64,000 nt of DNA from an uncultured Flavobacteriaceae bacterium. GTDB taxonomy: Bacteria; Bacteroidota; Bacteroidia; Flavobacteriales; Flavobacteriaceae. The DNA is taken from positions 806,001 through 870,000 of the forward strand of contig CANNCA010000001.1 in assembly GCA_947503005.1 (NCBI GenBank). Reading direction: 5' to 3'. The notes below the pieces were generated by a model. It was not told the DNA's origin. It made no database searches and was given only the letters and a program-made list of their open reading frames with translations. Positions 17,260 through 26,312 of the stretch are shown one piece after another (the first letter of the stretch is position 1; each line of letters opens with the position of its first letter). The position numbers and the translations under genes were made by a program.

Positions 17260-17619
17260 ATGATACCCAAGAACTTTCCCAATTCCACCGTGCTACTACA
17301 ACACGCCAACCAAAAACAGTTTTACAAAAAATTAGTACAACAATTACAGAAAGATTTCAGTCTAGCGAATATTGATATTGCCTTAGATGAGAATCTATCC
17401 CCAGAAAGTTTAAAGACCCTTATTCATGAAAAGCTGTACCATTTGCTGTTGGAGCGCTTTTCTGAATACCTCAATTTGTTGTATGTCATTGACGTACCCG
17501 AAAAAGCCTTTAAAGATATTTCTATGACCGATGTTGTTGAGGTTGCCGAACAAGTAACTTTTTTAATTCTGAAAAGGGAGTTGGAGAAAGTTTTATGGAA
17601 AAATAAGTATACCCCTTAA
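17260..17619 (+). CDS. Conserved hypothetical protein
   Basis: Soluble protein of 119 residues with no signal peptide, rich in predicted helix (KQFYKKLVQQLQKDF, LIHEKLYHLLLERFSEYLN, VAEQVTFLILKRELEK). I recognise no family and no catalytic motif. The coding frame is clean, with an ATG at 17260, and it ends tail to tail with the next gene with a four-base overlap of stops. It resembles small flavobacterial proteins of unknown role found near sucA, but that is an impression only. Confidence 0.65.
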   Translation: MIPKNFPNSTVLLQHANQKQFYKKLVQQLQKDFSLANIDIALDENLSPESLKTLIHEKLYHLLLERFSEYLNLLYVIDVPEKAFKDISMTDVVEVAEQVTFLILKRELEKVLWKNKYTP

Positions 17620-18149
17620 AAATAAACCCGCACAAAGGGTGTCCATGCATTTAGATAGATAGTATTCTCATTATTGTCAAGCACATTGTACCGAATACCT
17701 ACGGTAGCGAATTGGGTTCGGTAACCTATCCCGAAAAACAGGGCTGGTGCCCAAAAGTCATTCTCCAGATTACCGTTAATTGTTTGTATCGAAGAGTTCA
17801 CCCTCAACTGTTCAAATTCACCTGAGAGTTGAATTTGCGGAATGGGATTTCCCAAGACAATGGCACTTGGACCATAAGCCCAGAATTTCTGATTGTTGAA
17901 CTTATAGAAATTGATGTTCGCCCCTACACCGGCAGCGATATAATCGTTGAACTGGTAAATAGCACTTGGAGCGATGGAGCCGTTAAAGCCTCCATTGGAG
18001 AAGTTGATACCGATGCCACCTCCAAGCCTGACCCTATTCCAAAAGTCACTTTTTGCTGTTGGGTTCTGGGCAAAACATCCAAACCCCAATAAAAGAAACA
18101 AAACGCCCAAAAAGAACTTTTTCAGAAGCGCTCTAATTGCAAATTTCAT
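17616..18149 (-). CDS. Beta-barrel-like exported protein (often labelled alpha-ketoglutarate decarboxylase)
   Basis: Exported protein of 177 residues with a signal peptide (MKFAIRALLKKFFLGVLFLLLGFGCFAQ cleaved after AQ). Alternating aromatic and glycine strands follow (LGGGIGINFSNGG, AAGVGANINFYKF, LFFGIGYRTQFATVGIRYN), ending in the Phe-terminated strand FVRVYF. This is the pattern of a small outer-membrane beta-barrel. To my knowledge such proteins are commonly called alpha-ketoglutarate decarboxylase in flavobacteria, a name that seems to come from adjacency to sucA. No TPP-binding or decarboxylase motif is present. It is divergent from sucA. Confidence 0.75.
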   Translation of the reverse strand: MKFAIRALLKKFFLGVLFLLLGFGCFAQNPTAKSDFWNRVRLGGGIGINFSNGGFNGSIAPSAIYQFNDYIAAGVGANINFYKFNNQKFWAYGPSAIVLGNPIPQIQLSGEFEQLRVNSSIQTINGNLENDFWAPALFFGIGYRTQFATVGIRYNVLDNNENTIYLNAWTPFVRVYF

Positions 18150-18209
18150 AATTGTGTGGTTTTGGTTAGTATTTAGTTCCTAAGATACTACTAGATATGG
18201 TAAATGTTG

Positions 18210-18217
18210 TATTTTTG
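18210..18217 (+). promoter_or_regulatory. Candidate -7 box for sucA
   Basis: TATTTTTG matches TAnnTTTG and lies 33 bases before the ATG at 18251. Its position would exclude the upstream in-frame ATG at 18197. No clear -33 TTG is seen at the expected spacing. Confidence 0.4.
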
Positions 18218-18250
18218 ACGAACTTTTATATAGATTACATAGCCACTTTT

Positions 18251-21037
18251 ATGGATAAGTTTTCCTTTTTAAATGCCGCACACACATCTTTTTTTGCGGA
18301 TTTATATGATAAGTATTTAACAAGCCCCGATAGTATTGAGCCTAGTTGGCGGGCTTTCTTCCAAGGCTATGATTTTGGAATGGAAAGCTCTTTGGAGGAA
18401 CTTGATTTTTCAAGCGACAACGGAGTCGCCCTATCCGGAATGCCCCAATCGCTACAAAAAGAGTTTCAGGTAGTTAAATTAATTGACGGGTACCGTACAA
18501 GAGGACATTTATTTACTAGAACGAACCCTGTACGTGAACGAAGGAAGTACAGCCCAACTTTAGATATTGAGAACTTTGGACTTTCTGAAGCGGACTTGGA
18601 TACCGTTTTTACTGCAGGCGAAATTCTGGGTATAGGGTCAACAACTCTTAGAGATATTCTGAATCACCTCAACAGTATTTATTGCGATGCCATCGGTGTG
18701 GAATATATGTACATTCGAAAGCCCGAACGTGTAGAATGGATTCAGAACTGGCTGAATGTCAATGATAACCAGCCTAAGTTTGATGAGAAAAGAAAAAAAC
18801 ACATCCTCAAAAAACTCAGTCAAGCCGTTTCTTTTGAGAGCTTCTTACACACCAAATACGTTGGTCAAAAGCGATTTTCCCTTGAGGGTAATGAATCTTT
18901 AATACCTGGGTTGGATGCGATTGTTGAGCGTGCAGCAGAAATGGGTGTTGAGCAATTTGTCATGGGCATGGCCCATAGGGGGCGTTTGAATGTTTTGACG
19001 AACATCTTCGGGAAAGCGGCAAAGGATATTTTTAGTGAATTTGACGGTAAGGATTATGAGCAGGAAATCTTTGATGGCGACGTAAAATACCATTTAGGTT
19101 GGACGTCGGACAGAAAATCGAGTAGCGGAAGTAAGATAAAAATGAACATTGCGCCCAATCCTTCTCACCTAGAAACAGTAGGTGCAGTGGTTGAAGGAAT
19201 TGCTAGGGCAAAGCAAGATGCACACTTTGCTGAAGACTTTTCTAAAGTGTTGCCCATTGTTGTTCATGGCGATGCTGCCATTGCCGGTCAAGGTTTGATC
19301 TATGAAGTAGTGCAAATGGCCAATTTAGATGGTTACAAAACAAATGGCACCATTCATATTGTAGTGAATAATCAAATAGGTTTTACAACGAATTATTTAG
19401 ATGCTCGGTCTTCGACCTATTGTACGGATGTAGGCAAAGTAACTTTAAGTCCGGTTCTGCATGTAAATGCTGATGATGCGGAAGCTGTGGTACATGCGTC
19501 GCTTTTCGCATTGGAATATCGCATGCGGTTCAAAATGGATGTGTTCTTGGATTTGCTAGGGTATAGAAAATATGGACATAACGAGGGTGATGAGCCACGT
19601 TTTACACAACCCAAATTGTATAAAGCCATTGCAAAACATCAAAACCCGAGGGATATCTATGCGGCCAAATTAATCGCCGAAGGTATCATCGAAGACGGCT
19701 ACGTCAAACAATTGGAAGATGAGTATAAAGCGTCACTGGAAGAAGAACTGGAGGATTCTCGAAAAGAAGATAAGACTGAGATTACGCCCTTTATGGCGGA
19801 TGAATGGAAAGGGTTCGATAATGTACGCGAGTGGGAAATGATGGAATCTATCGATACTACTTTCGACAAGAAAAAACTAACTGCAATCGCTAAGGTAATT
19901 ACAGAATTGCCCGAGGATAAGAAATTCTTACGTAAAGTTGAAAGGCTTGTGAGCGACCGAAAGAAAATGTTTTTTGAGACCGATAAACTCGATTGGGCCA
20001 TGGGAGAACTTTTGGCCTACGGTTCTTTGGCCGAAGAAGGTTTTGGTGTGCGAATATCAGGTCAAGACGTAGAGCGAGGGACTTTCTCTCACCGCCACGC
20101 AGTCATGAAGGTGGAAGAAAGTGAAGAAGAGGTTTTGTTGTTGAACCATATTTCCGAGAAACAGGGAAGGTTCCAAATTTATAATTCACTTTTGTCCGAA
20201 TATGCAGTAGTTGGTTTTGATTATGGTTACGCCATGGCAAGCCCCAATACGTTGACTATTTGGGAAGCTCAATTTGGAGACTTTAGCAACGGTGCCCAAA
20301 TTATGATTGACCAGTATATTTCTGCTGCCGAGGATAAATGGAAATTGCAAAACGGACTAGTAATGCTGCTTCCCCATGGTTACGAAGGCCAAGGGGCCGA
20401 ACATTCATCGGCGCGAATGGAACGTTATTTACAACTTTGTGCCAGAGATAATATGTACATAGCCGACGTAAGTACCCCGGCACAAATATTCCATATTTTC
20501 CGTCGGCAAATGAAAGCGAATTTTAGAAAGCCTCTGATTATATTTACGCCAAAGAGTTTGCTACGCCACCCCAAAGCGGTTTCAACGGTAGATGATTTGG
20601 CAAACGGAAGTTTTCAAGAAGTCATAGATGATGTTTCGGCCAATGTTAAAAAGGTCAAATCTTTGGTTTTTTGCACGGGTAAATTCTATTACGATCTTCT
20701 TGAAGTTAAGGAAGAAAACAATCGAGATGATGTAGCCTTGGTTCGGGTAGAGCAATTGTTTCCGGTGCCAGCGGGCCAAATGAAGGAGATTATTAAGAAA
20801 TATAAGAATGCTAATGATTTGGTTTGGGCACAAGAAGAACCTAGAAATATGGGTGCTTGGAGCCACATGATGATGCATTTTGATGAAGCTCATAAATTTC
20901 GTGTAGCTTCTAGGCGTTTTTATGCCTCGCCAGCCGCGGGTAGTGCCGTGAGATCTAAAAAACGGCACCAACAGGTCATTGATTTCGTTTTTGATAAGAC
21001 CAAAGACAATATGACCAGACCAGTAGAGAAAAAATAA
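18251..21037 (+). CDS. sucA: 2-oxoglutarate dehydrogenase E1 component
   Basis: TPP-dependent E1 subunit of the 2-oxoglutarate dehydrogenase complex, which decarboxylates 2-oxoglutarate and passes the succinyl group to E2 lipoate in the TCA cycle. The 928 residues match the family. The N-terminal E2-binding segment (FLNAAHTSFFADLYDKYL), VMGMAHRGRLNVLTNIFG, the Mg/TPP region HGDAAIAGQGLIYE ... VVNNQIGFTTN, and the C-terminal LLPHGYEGQGAEHSSARMER are all present. The start MDKFSFLNAA at 18251 fits the family; the frame extends 18 codons further upstream. It is followed by sucB after 21 bases. Lipoamide dehydrogenase (E3) is not in the window. Confidence 0.97.
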   Translation: MDKFSFLNAAHTSFFADLYDKYLTSPDSIEPSWRAFFQGYDFGMESSLEELDFSSDNGVALSGMPQSLQKEFQVVKLIDGYRTRGHLFTRTNPVRERRKYSPTLDIENFGLSEADLDTVFTAGEILGIGSTTLRDILNHLNSIYCDAIGVEYMYIRKPERVEWIQNWLNVNDNQPKFDEKRKKHILKKLSQAVSFESFLHTKYVGQKRFSLEGNESLIPGLDAIVERAAEMGVEQFVMGMAHRGRLNVLTNIFGKAAKDIFSEFDGKDYEQEIFDGDVKYHLGWTSDRKSSSGSKIKMNIAPNPSHLETVGAVVEGIARAKQDAHFAEDFSKVLPIVVHGDAAIAGQGLIYEVVQMANLDGYKTNGTIHIVVNNQIGFTTNYLDARSSTYCTDVGKVTLSPVLHVNADDAEAVVHASLFALEYRMRFKMDVFLDLLGYRKYGHNEGDEPRFTQPKLYKAIAKHQNPRDIYAAKLIAEGIIEDGYVKQLEDEYKASLEEELEDSRKEDKTEITPFMADEWKGFDNVREWEMMESIDTTFDKKKLTAIAKVITELPEDKKFLRKVERLVSDRKKMFFETDKLDWAMGELLAYGSLAEEGFGVRISGQDVERGTFSHRHAVMKVEESEEEVLLLNHISEKQGRFQIYNSLLSEYAVVGFDYGYAMASPNTLTIWEAQFGDFSNGAQIMIDQYISAAEDKWKLQNGLVMLLPHGYEGQGAEHSSARMERYLQLCARDNMYIADVSTPAQIFHIFRRQMKANFRKPLIIFTPKSLLRHPKAVSTVDDLANGSFQEVIDDVSANVKKVKSLVFCTGKFYYDLLEVKEENNRDDVALVRVEQLFPVPAGQMKEIIKKYKNANDLVWAQEEPRNMGAWSHMMMHFDEAHKFRVASRRFYASPAAGSAVRSKKRHQQVIDFVFDKTKDNMTRPVEKK

Positions 21038-21058
21038 TACAGCTAATTACAGAATATT

Positions 21059-22273
21059 ATGATTTTAGAAATGAAAGTCCCATCCCCTGGGGAGTCAATT
21101 ACCGAAGTTGAGATAGCGGAATGGTTAGTGGAAGATGGTGATTATGTGGAAAAAGACCAAGCAATCGCTGAAGTTGACTCCGATAAAGCGACTTTAGAGT
21201 TGCCCGCAGAGCAAAGCGGAATTATTACCCTTAAAGCCGAGGTAGGCGATGCCGTAGAAGTAGGTGCTGTGGTTTGCTTAATAGATACCAGCGCACCGAA
21301 ACCAAAAAGTGGTGATGCGAAAGAAGAAGCGCCTAAAGTTGAGGTCAAAGAAGAGCCTAAGAAAGAGGAAAAGCCCTCCACAAAAAAAGAGACCTACGCT
21401 TCAGGAACTCCTTCGCCAGCTGCGAAGAAAATTTTAGATGAAAAAGGAATAGATTCTAAAGCTGTAAAAGGTTCGGGCCGAGATGGTAGAATAACCAAAG
21501 ACGATGCTGTCAATGCGGTGCCATCGATGGGTACTCCGACAGGTGGCAGTAGGGGAGAGAGCCGATCTAAATTGTCAATGCTCAGAAGAAAAGTGGCAGA
21601 ACGTTTAGTGTCGGTTAAAAACGAGACGGCTATGTTGACCACGTTTAACGAGGTTGATATGTCTCCCATCTTTGAATTGCGCAAACAGTATAAAGAAGCG
21701 TTTAAAGAAAAGCACGGTGTGAGTTTAGGCTTTATGTCCTTTTTTACATTGGCCGTGGTTAGGGCATTGGAGCAATATCCTTCTGTGAATTCTATGATCG
21801 ATGGTAAAGAAATGATTTCCTATGATTATTGTGATATCAGTATTGCGGTTTCTGGGCCAAAAGGTTTGATGGTTCCTGTCATTCGAAATGCTGAAAATTT
21901 GACTTTTAGAGGTGTCGAATCAGAAGTAAAGCGTTTGGCGATACGCGCTCGGGAAGGCGAGATTACGGTTGATGAAATGACTGGTGGTACATTTACAATT
22001 ACCAACGGTGGTGTCTTCGGTTCGATGTTGTCAACGCCTATTATCAACCCGCCTCAAAGTGCTATTCTAGGAATGCACAATATAGTTGAGCGCCCCATTG
22101 CAAAAGATGGTAAAGTGGTCATTGCGCCCATTATGTACGTTGCATTGTCTTATGACCATCGCATTATAGACGGTAAAGAATCTGTCGGTTTTTTGGTTGC
22201 CGTTAAAGAAGCACTCGAAAGTCCAGAAGAATTGTTAATGAACAATGATGTAAAGAAGGCGTTGGAAATGTGA
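21059..22273 (+). CDS. sucB: Dihydrolipoyllysine succinyltransferase, 2-oxoglutarate dehydrogenase E2
   Basis: Core E2 subunit of 404 residues that transfers succinyl from lipoate to CoA. The lipoyl domain occupies about 1-77, with the lipoylated Lys in [11 protein letters not shown] Lys/Glu/Pro-rich linker leads to the peripheral-subunit-binding domain ([14 protein letters not shown] ... [10 protein letters not shown], about 118-152). The catalytic domain (about 170-404) carries the active-site [13 protein letters not shown]. All three domains are complete. It forms one operon with sucA and is closed by a strong terminator just past the stop. Confidence 0.97.
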   Translation: MILEMKVPSPGESITEVEIAEWLVEDGDYVEKDQAIAEVDSDKATLELPAEQSGIITLKAEVGDAVEVGAVVCLIDTSAPKPKSGDAKEEAPKVEVKEEPKKEEKPSTKKETYASGTPSPAAKKILDEKGIDSKAVKGSGRDGRITKDDAVNAVPSMGTPTGGSRGESRSKLSMLRRKVAERLVSVKNETAMLTTFNEVDMSPIFELRKQYKEAFKEKHGVSLGFMSFFTLAVVRALEQYPSVNSMIDGKEMISYDYCDISIAVSGPKGLMVPVIRNAENLTFRGVESEVKRLAIRAREGEITVDEMTGGTFTITNGGVFGSMLSTPIINPPQSAILGMHNIVERPIAKDGKVVIAPIMYVALSYDHRIIDGKESVGFLVAVKEALESPEELLMNNDVKKALEM

Positions 22274-22288
22274 CGTATAAACAAAAAA

Positions 22289-22315
22289 CCTGAAGCTTAT
22301 ACTTCAGGGTTTTTG
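22289..22315 (+). terminator. Terminator after sucB
   Basis: The stem CCTGAAG / CTTCAGG is followed by TTTTTG. It lies between the convergent sucB and peroxidase genes and is preceded by an A-run, so it may serve both. Confidence 0.85.
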
Positions 22316-22317
22316 TT

Positions 22318-23673
22318 CTAATTATCGCAATTCAAATCTTCCCTCGATTGCCTGTCGGCATTTGGAAAGCATTTTTCAGATGGAAGACCGGCGGGCTCGT
22401 ACCTTTGTAAATTGTTATCTTTAAGGCTGTTTTCTACAAATTGGGTCAACTGATTAATCTCTTCGAGGTTTAAGTTCAAAGGAATAAATTCATCCGCGAG
22501 TTGTTCATCACTGACATCAACGTTTTCTTTAATGGCCTCGTTCTTGTATACAATAATCTCCCTTATTGTTTGAAAGCTACCACCATGGCCGAAGAAATTG
22601 ACATCCTTTAAATTGTAAAGTTGGGGTACTTTGAATTTGTAGTCATCACTGGGGTTTTTGGTAAAACCCCCACGCCCTTTCTTTGTAGCATCGTCAAGCA
22701 TAACGGCAACTGCTGGTTCTACGAGATCATTTATTCCTATAGCATAGAACGCTTCTGAATTCAATGCCGGGCCATTGTGGCATTCGTAGCATTTGGCTTT
22801 TCCGAAAAACAATGCGGCCCCTTTCTTCTCATCGCTTGTCATGGCCTTTGATGCACCTCTAAGCCATTTTTGAAAGTTCGATTGATTGGCCAACAGGGTT
22901 CGTTCGTAAGCCGCAATGGCCAGACCTATGTTCGTAAGTGAATACCGCTCTTCTTCCGGTACGTCAGGAAAAGCCTGCTTAAATAAAAAAGCATAACTGT
23001 TTTCATCCAAAAAATCCTTGTTAATACCCATTCTATGAACAGTTAGACCGGCAATTGCTTGAGTTTCCACCCCTTCAAACCCGAGGTTGTTGGTCTCTTT
23101 TGGCGTATCAGGTGTCCAGTTTGACTCCGTTCCCAGGTTTGGTCCGGTTGCTCCGAATTGGCCATTCCATAACATGACCTTTTGATAAGCCACGTTCAAT
23201 GCGCTGGGTGATTTTATGGGTTGCACATCAGCCATCTCGGGCGTATAGCCCGCAGCAAGGGTCCTTGTCTCACCGAAAAGGCCAAACCCACTACCGCCAT
23301 CACCTATGCCCTGTCTTAATCCACTTTGAAATCCGGCTCCGCTATGATGGCAACTCGCACAAGAATACGTGCCTTTGTTTGTCTCCACTTTAGCATCTAT
23401 TGCAAGGCCAGTTTCATGAAATAACAATTGCCCTAAAAGCACTTTTTCAGCGGTCAGCTGATTATTGGGGTCAGCGGGAATGTTCTTGAAATCATCACTA
23501 TCCGGCAGGGTATAAAAATCTAAACTGCCCGATAAATCTATAAGTTGATCTTGTAGTGCTAGATCTTCCGATGTTACCGTAATATCAAAAAGTTCACCGT
23601 CAACGGAACAACTTCCTATAAGGAGTAGGCAACAGAAATATATGGGTTTCGGTAGGTTTCGCCAAAGATTCAT
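22318..23673 (-). CDS. Di-haem cytochrome c peroxidase family lipoprotein
   Basis: Periplasmic di-haem protein of the cytochrome c peroxidase/MauG family, 451 residues from the ATG at 23673. The lipoprotein signal ends in LLLIGSC. Two haem-binding motifs are present: CASCHH about a quarter of the way along, and CYECHN in the second half. The segments between them (LNVAYQKVMLWNG, FKVPQLYNLKDVNFFGHGG) are typical of the family. The usual role is reduction of hydrogen peroxide with electrons from cytochrome c; MauG-like oxidation of another substrate is equally possible. An ATG at 23703 is an alternative start. Confidence 0.92.
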   Translation of the reverse strand: MNLWRNLPKPIYFCCLLLIGSCSVDGELFDITVTSEDLALQDQLIDLSGSLDFYTLPDSDDFKNIPADPNNQLTAEKVLLGQLLFHETGLAIDAKVETNKGTYSCASCHHSGAGFQSGLRQGIGDGGSGFGLFGETRTLAAGYTPEMADVQPIKSPSALNVAYQKVMLWNGQFGATGPNLGTESNWTPDTPKETNNLGFEGVETQAIAGLTVHRMGINKDFLDENSYAFLFKQAFPDVPEEERYSLTNIGLAIAAYERTLLANQSNFQKWLRGASKAMTSDEKKGAALFFGKAKCYECHNGPALNSEAFYAIGINDLVEPAVAVMLDDATKKGRGGFTKNPSDDYKFKVPQLYNLKDVNFFGHGGSFQTIREIIVYKNEAIKENVDVSDEQLADEFIPLNLNLEEINQLTQFVENSLKDNNLQRYEPAGLPSEKCFPNADRQSREDLNCDN

Positions 23674-23770
23674 TTTACGGACATAACTGAAGTTATATGC
23701 CATGAATTTAGTGCGTTATGACCAAGCACTTAAAATAAGTCGACGAACAGTAAATAATTTGGCCTTAGTG

Positions 23771-24214
23771 CTATCTTTGTTTTAAATAGACGCATTTCAT
23801 GTCATAATCAATTATTGCCTTCGCTTTTTTGAGAATATCCGCTCCAATAATTCCATCTACAGGCAGTGCTTTGTGCGTGGTCAAAGCTTCATTCACATGA
23901 ACCAAATCAAATAAAACTACTTTTATCTTACTTTTTTTCCAGGCTCCGATTTCGATTTTATTTTTAGTGGAGATCAAGGTTTCCATATTCGTGGCGCCGG
24001 CACCAGCTGCCTTGATTTTCGATTCCTTTGAAGTGAGATTGAAAAACTCAATTTTATCAAAACCCACGCAAGTATTCGACGCTCCTGTATCAAGAATGAA
24101 CCTTCCGTTTATGCCATTGAGTTTAGCCACTATTTCAAAATGATTGGTCGCCGTTAGTAGTAGCGGTACTTTGGTGTAGTTTTTCTTTTTCAGGAATTTT
24201 TTCAAGCTCGCCAT
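23771..24214 (-). CDS. Retropepsin-like aspartic protease
   Basis: Single-domain aspartic protease of 147 residues, which would work as a dimer like retroviral proteases. The catalytic motif FILDTGASNTCVG (Asp-Thr-Gly) is near residue 47, and the flap-side/hydrophobic motif VDGIIGADILKKA near residue 120 completes the fold. No signal peptide is seen, so it is probably cytoplasmic. Its substrate is unknown. The start MASLKKFL at 24214 is preferred; upstream codons would run into the divergent TatD gene only 36 bases away. A TATCTTTG box lies at 24234-24227 on the coding strand. Confidence 0.85.
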   Translation of the reverse strand: MASLKKFLKKKNYTKVPLLLTATNHFEIVAKLNGINGRFILDTGASNTCVGFDKIEFFNLTSKESKIKAAGAGATNMETLISTKNKIEIGAWKKSKIKVVLFDLVHVNEALTTHKALPVDGIIGADILKKAKAIIDYDMKCVYLKQR

Positions 24215-24226
24215 GTATTTTTTTGG

Positions 24227-24246
24227 CAAAGATAAACCTATTTTTG
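24227..24246. promoter_or_regulatory. Two facing -7 boxes between the divergent retropepsin and tatD genes
   Basis: On the reverse strand TATCTTTG (24234-24227) points to the retropepsin gene, and on the forward strand TATTTTTG (24239-24246) points to tatD. Both match TAnnTTTG and are four bases apart. Transcripts from them would have leaders of a few bases or none. Confidence 0.35.
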
Positions 24247-24250
24247 CCAC

Positions 24251-25018
24251 ATGATTTTGACCGATACCCATACCCATTTATATAGTGAAGCCTTCGATGA
24301 AGACCGTGATGAAGTCATTCAGAAGGCGATGGATTTGGGGATAACACGATTTTTTATTCCTGCTATTGATTCTACCTATACCAGGGCGATGTTCGAGTTG
24401 AGGGATAGGTATCCCGATAAGATGTTCTTGATGATGGGATTGCATCCTACTCATGTCAAGGAAAATTATCTGGAAGAACTTAAACATGTGGAAGAAATGC
24501 TACGCGAACATGAATTCTGTGCGGTCGGCGAAATTGGAATCGATTTATATTGGGATAAAAGTTTTTTGAAGCAGCAACAAGAGGCTTTTAGGTTTCAAAT
24601 CCGCCTGGCAAAAACTCACAAGTTACCCATAGTCATTCATTGTAGGGAAGCCTTTGATGAGATTTTTGAGGTGCTTGAAGCCGAAAAAGGGGAAGACCTG
24701 TACGGCATTTTTCATTGCTTCACAGGTACTTTGGAACAGGCTTGTAAAGCCATATCCTATAACATGAAATTAGGTATTGGGGGTGTGTCCACATTTAAAA
24801 ATGGGAAAATAGATACCTTTCTCAACCAAATTGACCTAAAGCACATCGTTTTGGAAACGGATTCTCCCTATTTGGCTCCAGTTCCGTATCGTGGAAAAAG
24901 AAATGAAAGTGCATACCTTATTAATATACTCAAAAAGTTGACCGATATTTATGGCAAGAGTGAGGAGGCAATCGGTACAATAACAACGCAGAATTCAAAA
25001 GAAGTTTTCGGAATTTAA
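24251..25018 (+). CDS. TatD family metal-dependent hydrolase
   Basis: Cytoplasmic TIM-barrel hydrolase of 255 residues; family members act as metal-dependent DNases or D-aminoacyl-tRNA-related nucleases. Metal ligands are visible: TDTHTHLYS (HxH) at the start, AVGEIGIDLYWD with the bridging Glu, VIHCREAF, IFHCFTGT and the late ETDSPYLAPVPYRG. Length is that of the family. It is followed by asparaginase after 26 bases and is likely co-transcribed with it. Confidence 0.94.
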   Translation: MILTDTHTHLYSEAFDEDRDEVIQKAMDLGITRFFIPAIDSTYTRAMFELRDRYPDKMFLMMGLHPTHVKENYLEELKHVEEMLREHEFCAVGEIGIDLYWDKSFLKQQQEAFRFQIRLAKTHKLPIVIHCREAFDEIFEVLEAEKGEDLYGIFHCFTGTLEQACKAISYNMKLGIGGVSTFKNGKIDTFLNQIDLKHIVLETDSPYLAPVPYRGKRNESAYLINILKKLTDIYGKSEEAIGTITTQNSKEVFGI

Positions 25019-25044
25019 TAAACAATCAGATAATCCATTTTAAT

Positions 25045-26076
25045 TTGGAAACTAAAAAGACTCGGATATTACTTATTTATACTGGTGGTACCATTGGTAT
25101 GGTTAAAGATTATGATACGGGCAACTTGAAGGCTTTTAATTTTAAAAAGCTGTTGAGCAATATCCCTGAGCTACACCAACTTGATTGTGTTATTGAAACC
25201 ATTTCATTAGATGAGCCTATCGATTCGTCGAATATGGATCCTGGCCATTGGGGTAAAATTGCATCCGTAATTGAAGACCAGTATGACGCTTACGATGGTT
25301 TCGTGGTGCTTCATGGTAGCGATACTATGAGCTATAGTGCTTCTGCCTTAAGCTTTATGCTAGAGAACCTTTCTAAGCCGGTAATATTTACCGGTTCGCA
25401 ATTACCCATAGGAGATTTACGAACCGATGCCAAAGAGAATCTCATTACATCCATTCAAATAGCGGCGGTGCAAGAAAGAGGGCGCCCGGTAATTCAAGAA
25501 GTATGCGTTTATTTTGAGTATAAACTTTTCAGGGCAAACCGGACCACGAAGATAAACGCGGAACATTTCGAGGCATTTCAATCATTGAACTATCCGCCAC
25601 TTGCTGAATCTGGAGTTCATCTTAAAATTTATAGAGAGAATTTGTTATCCCGAAGCAGGCCAAAAAAGCTAAAAGTGCATAAATTGTTGGATACCAGCGT
25701 GGGTATTTTAAAGTTATTTCCTGGTATTACGGAATCATTTTTTAAGAACATATTGGAATGCGAAGGTTTAAAAGCACTGATTATTGAGACGTACGGTGCA
25801 GGAAATGCTCCTACCTACGATTGGTTTACTACAAATTTGAAAAATGCCATAAAGACAGGACTTATTATCGTCAACGTAACTCAATGTTCTGGAGGAAGCG
25901 TTATAATGGGTAAATATGAAACAAGTCAACAATTGAAAAAACTGCAAATCATTAATGGTAAGGACATTACCACAGAAGCGGCCATAACTAAGTTAATGTA
26001 CCTACTTGGTAGTAATGTTTCGAGTGGATCGATCAAAACCATATTTGAGACCTCACTTCGCGGGGAGATGAAATAA
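25045..26076 (+). CDS. ansA: Type I L-asparaginase
   Basis: Cytoplasmic asparaginase of 343 residues hydrolysing L-asparagine to aspartate and ammonia. The two catalytic threonine motifs are visible: LLIYTGGTIGMV near the N-terminus and VVLHGSDTMSYSASAL near residue 92. The segment FTGSQLPIGDLRTDAKEN is also typical. The start codon is TTG at 25045, 26 bases after the tatD stop. tRNA-Ser follows downstream. Confidence 0.94.
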   Translation: METKKTRILLIYTGGTIGMVKDYDTGNLKAFNFKKLLSNIPELHQLDCVIETISLDEPIDSSNMDPGHWGKIASVIEDQYDAYDGFVVLHGSDTMSYSASALSFMLENLSKPVIFTGSQLPIGDLRTDAKENLITSIQIAAVQERGRPVIQEVCVYFEYKLFRANRTTKINAEHFEAFQSLNYPPLAESGVHLKIYRENLLSRSRPKKLKVHKLLDTSVGILKLFPGITESFFKNILECEGLKALIIETYGAGNAPTYDWFTTNLKNAIKTGLIIVNVTQCSGGSVIMGKYETSQQLKKLQIINGKDITTEAAITKLMYLLGSNVSSGSIKTIFETSLRGEMK

Positions 26077-26143
26077 AAATACCTAGTTATATTTCCTCAA
26101 CTAATATTTTTTTTGTTATTTGGGCAACCTTTAAGGCTCAACT

Positions 26144-26231
26144 AGAGAGGTGGCCGAGTGGTCGAAGGCGCACGCCTGGAAAGTGTGTATACACCAAAAG
26201 TGTATCGAGGGTTCGAATCCCTTCCTCTCTG
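26144..26231 (+). tRNA. tRNA-Ser (anticodon GGA)
   Basis: An 88-base class II tRNA. Acceptor AGAGAGG pairs with CCTCTCT at the 3' end, and the discriminator is G, as usual for serine. The anticodon stem CACGC / GTGTG encloses CTGGAAA (anticodon GGA, for TCC and TCT). A long variable arm (GTATACACCAAAAGTGTATC region) and the T-arm AGGG-TTCGAAT-CCCT complete it. The 3' CCA is not encoded. Confidence 0.97.
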
Positions 26232-26312
26232 CATTTTAATTTTACTTTTATTATTGCTAAATTTTTTTATCTTTAACACAATTAACTAATCGAAATCCTA
26301 AGTTTGAAAAAA

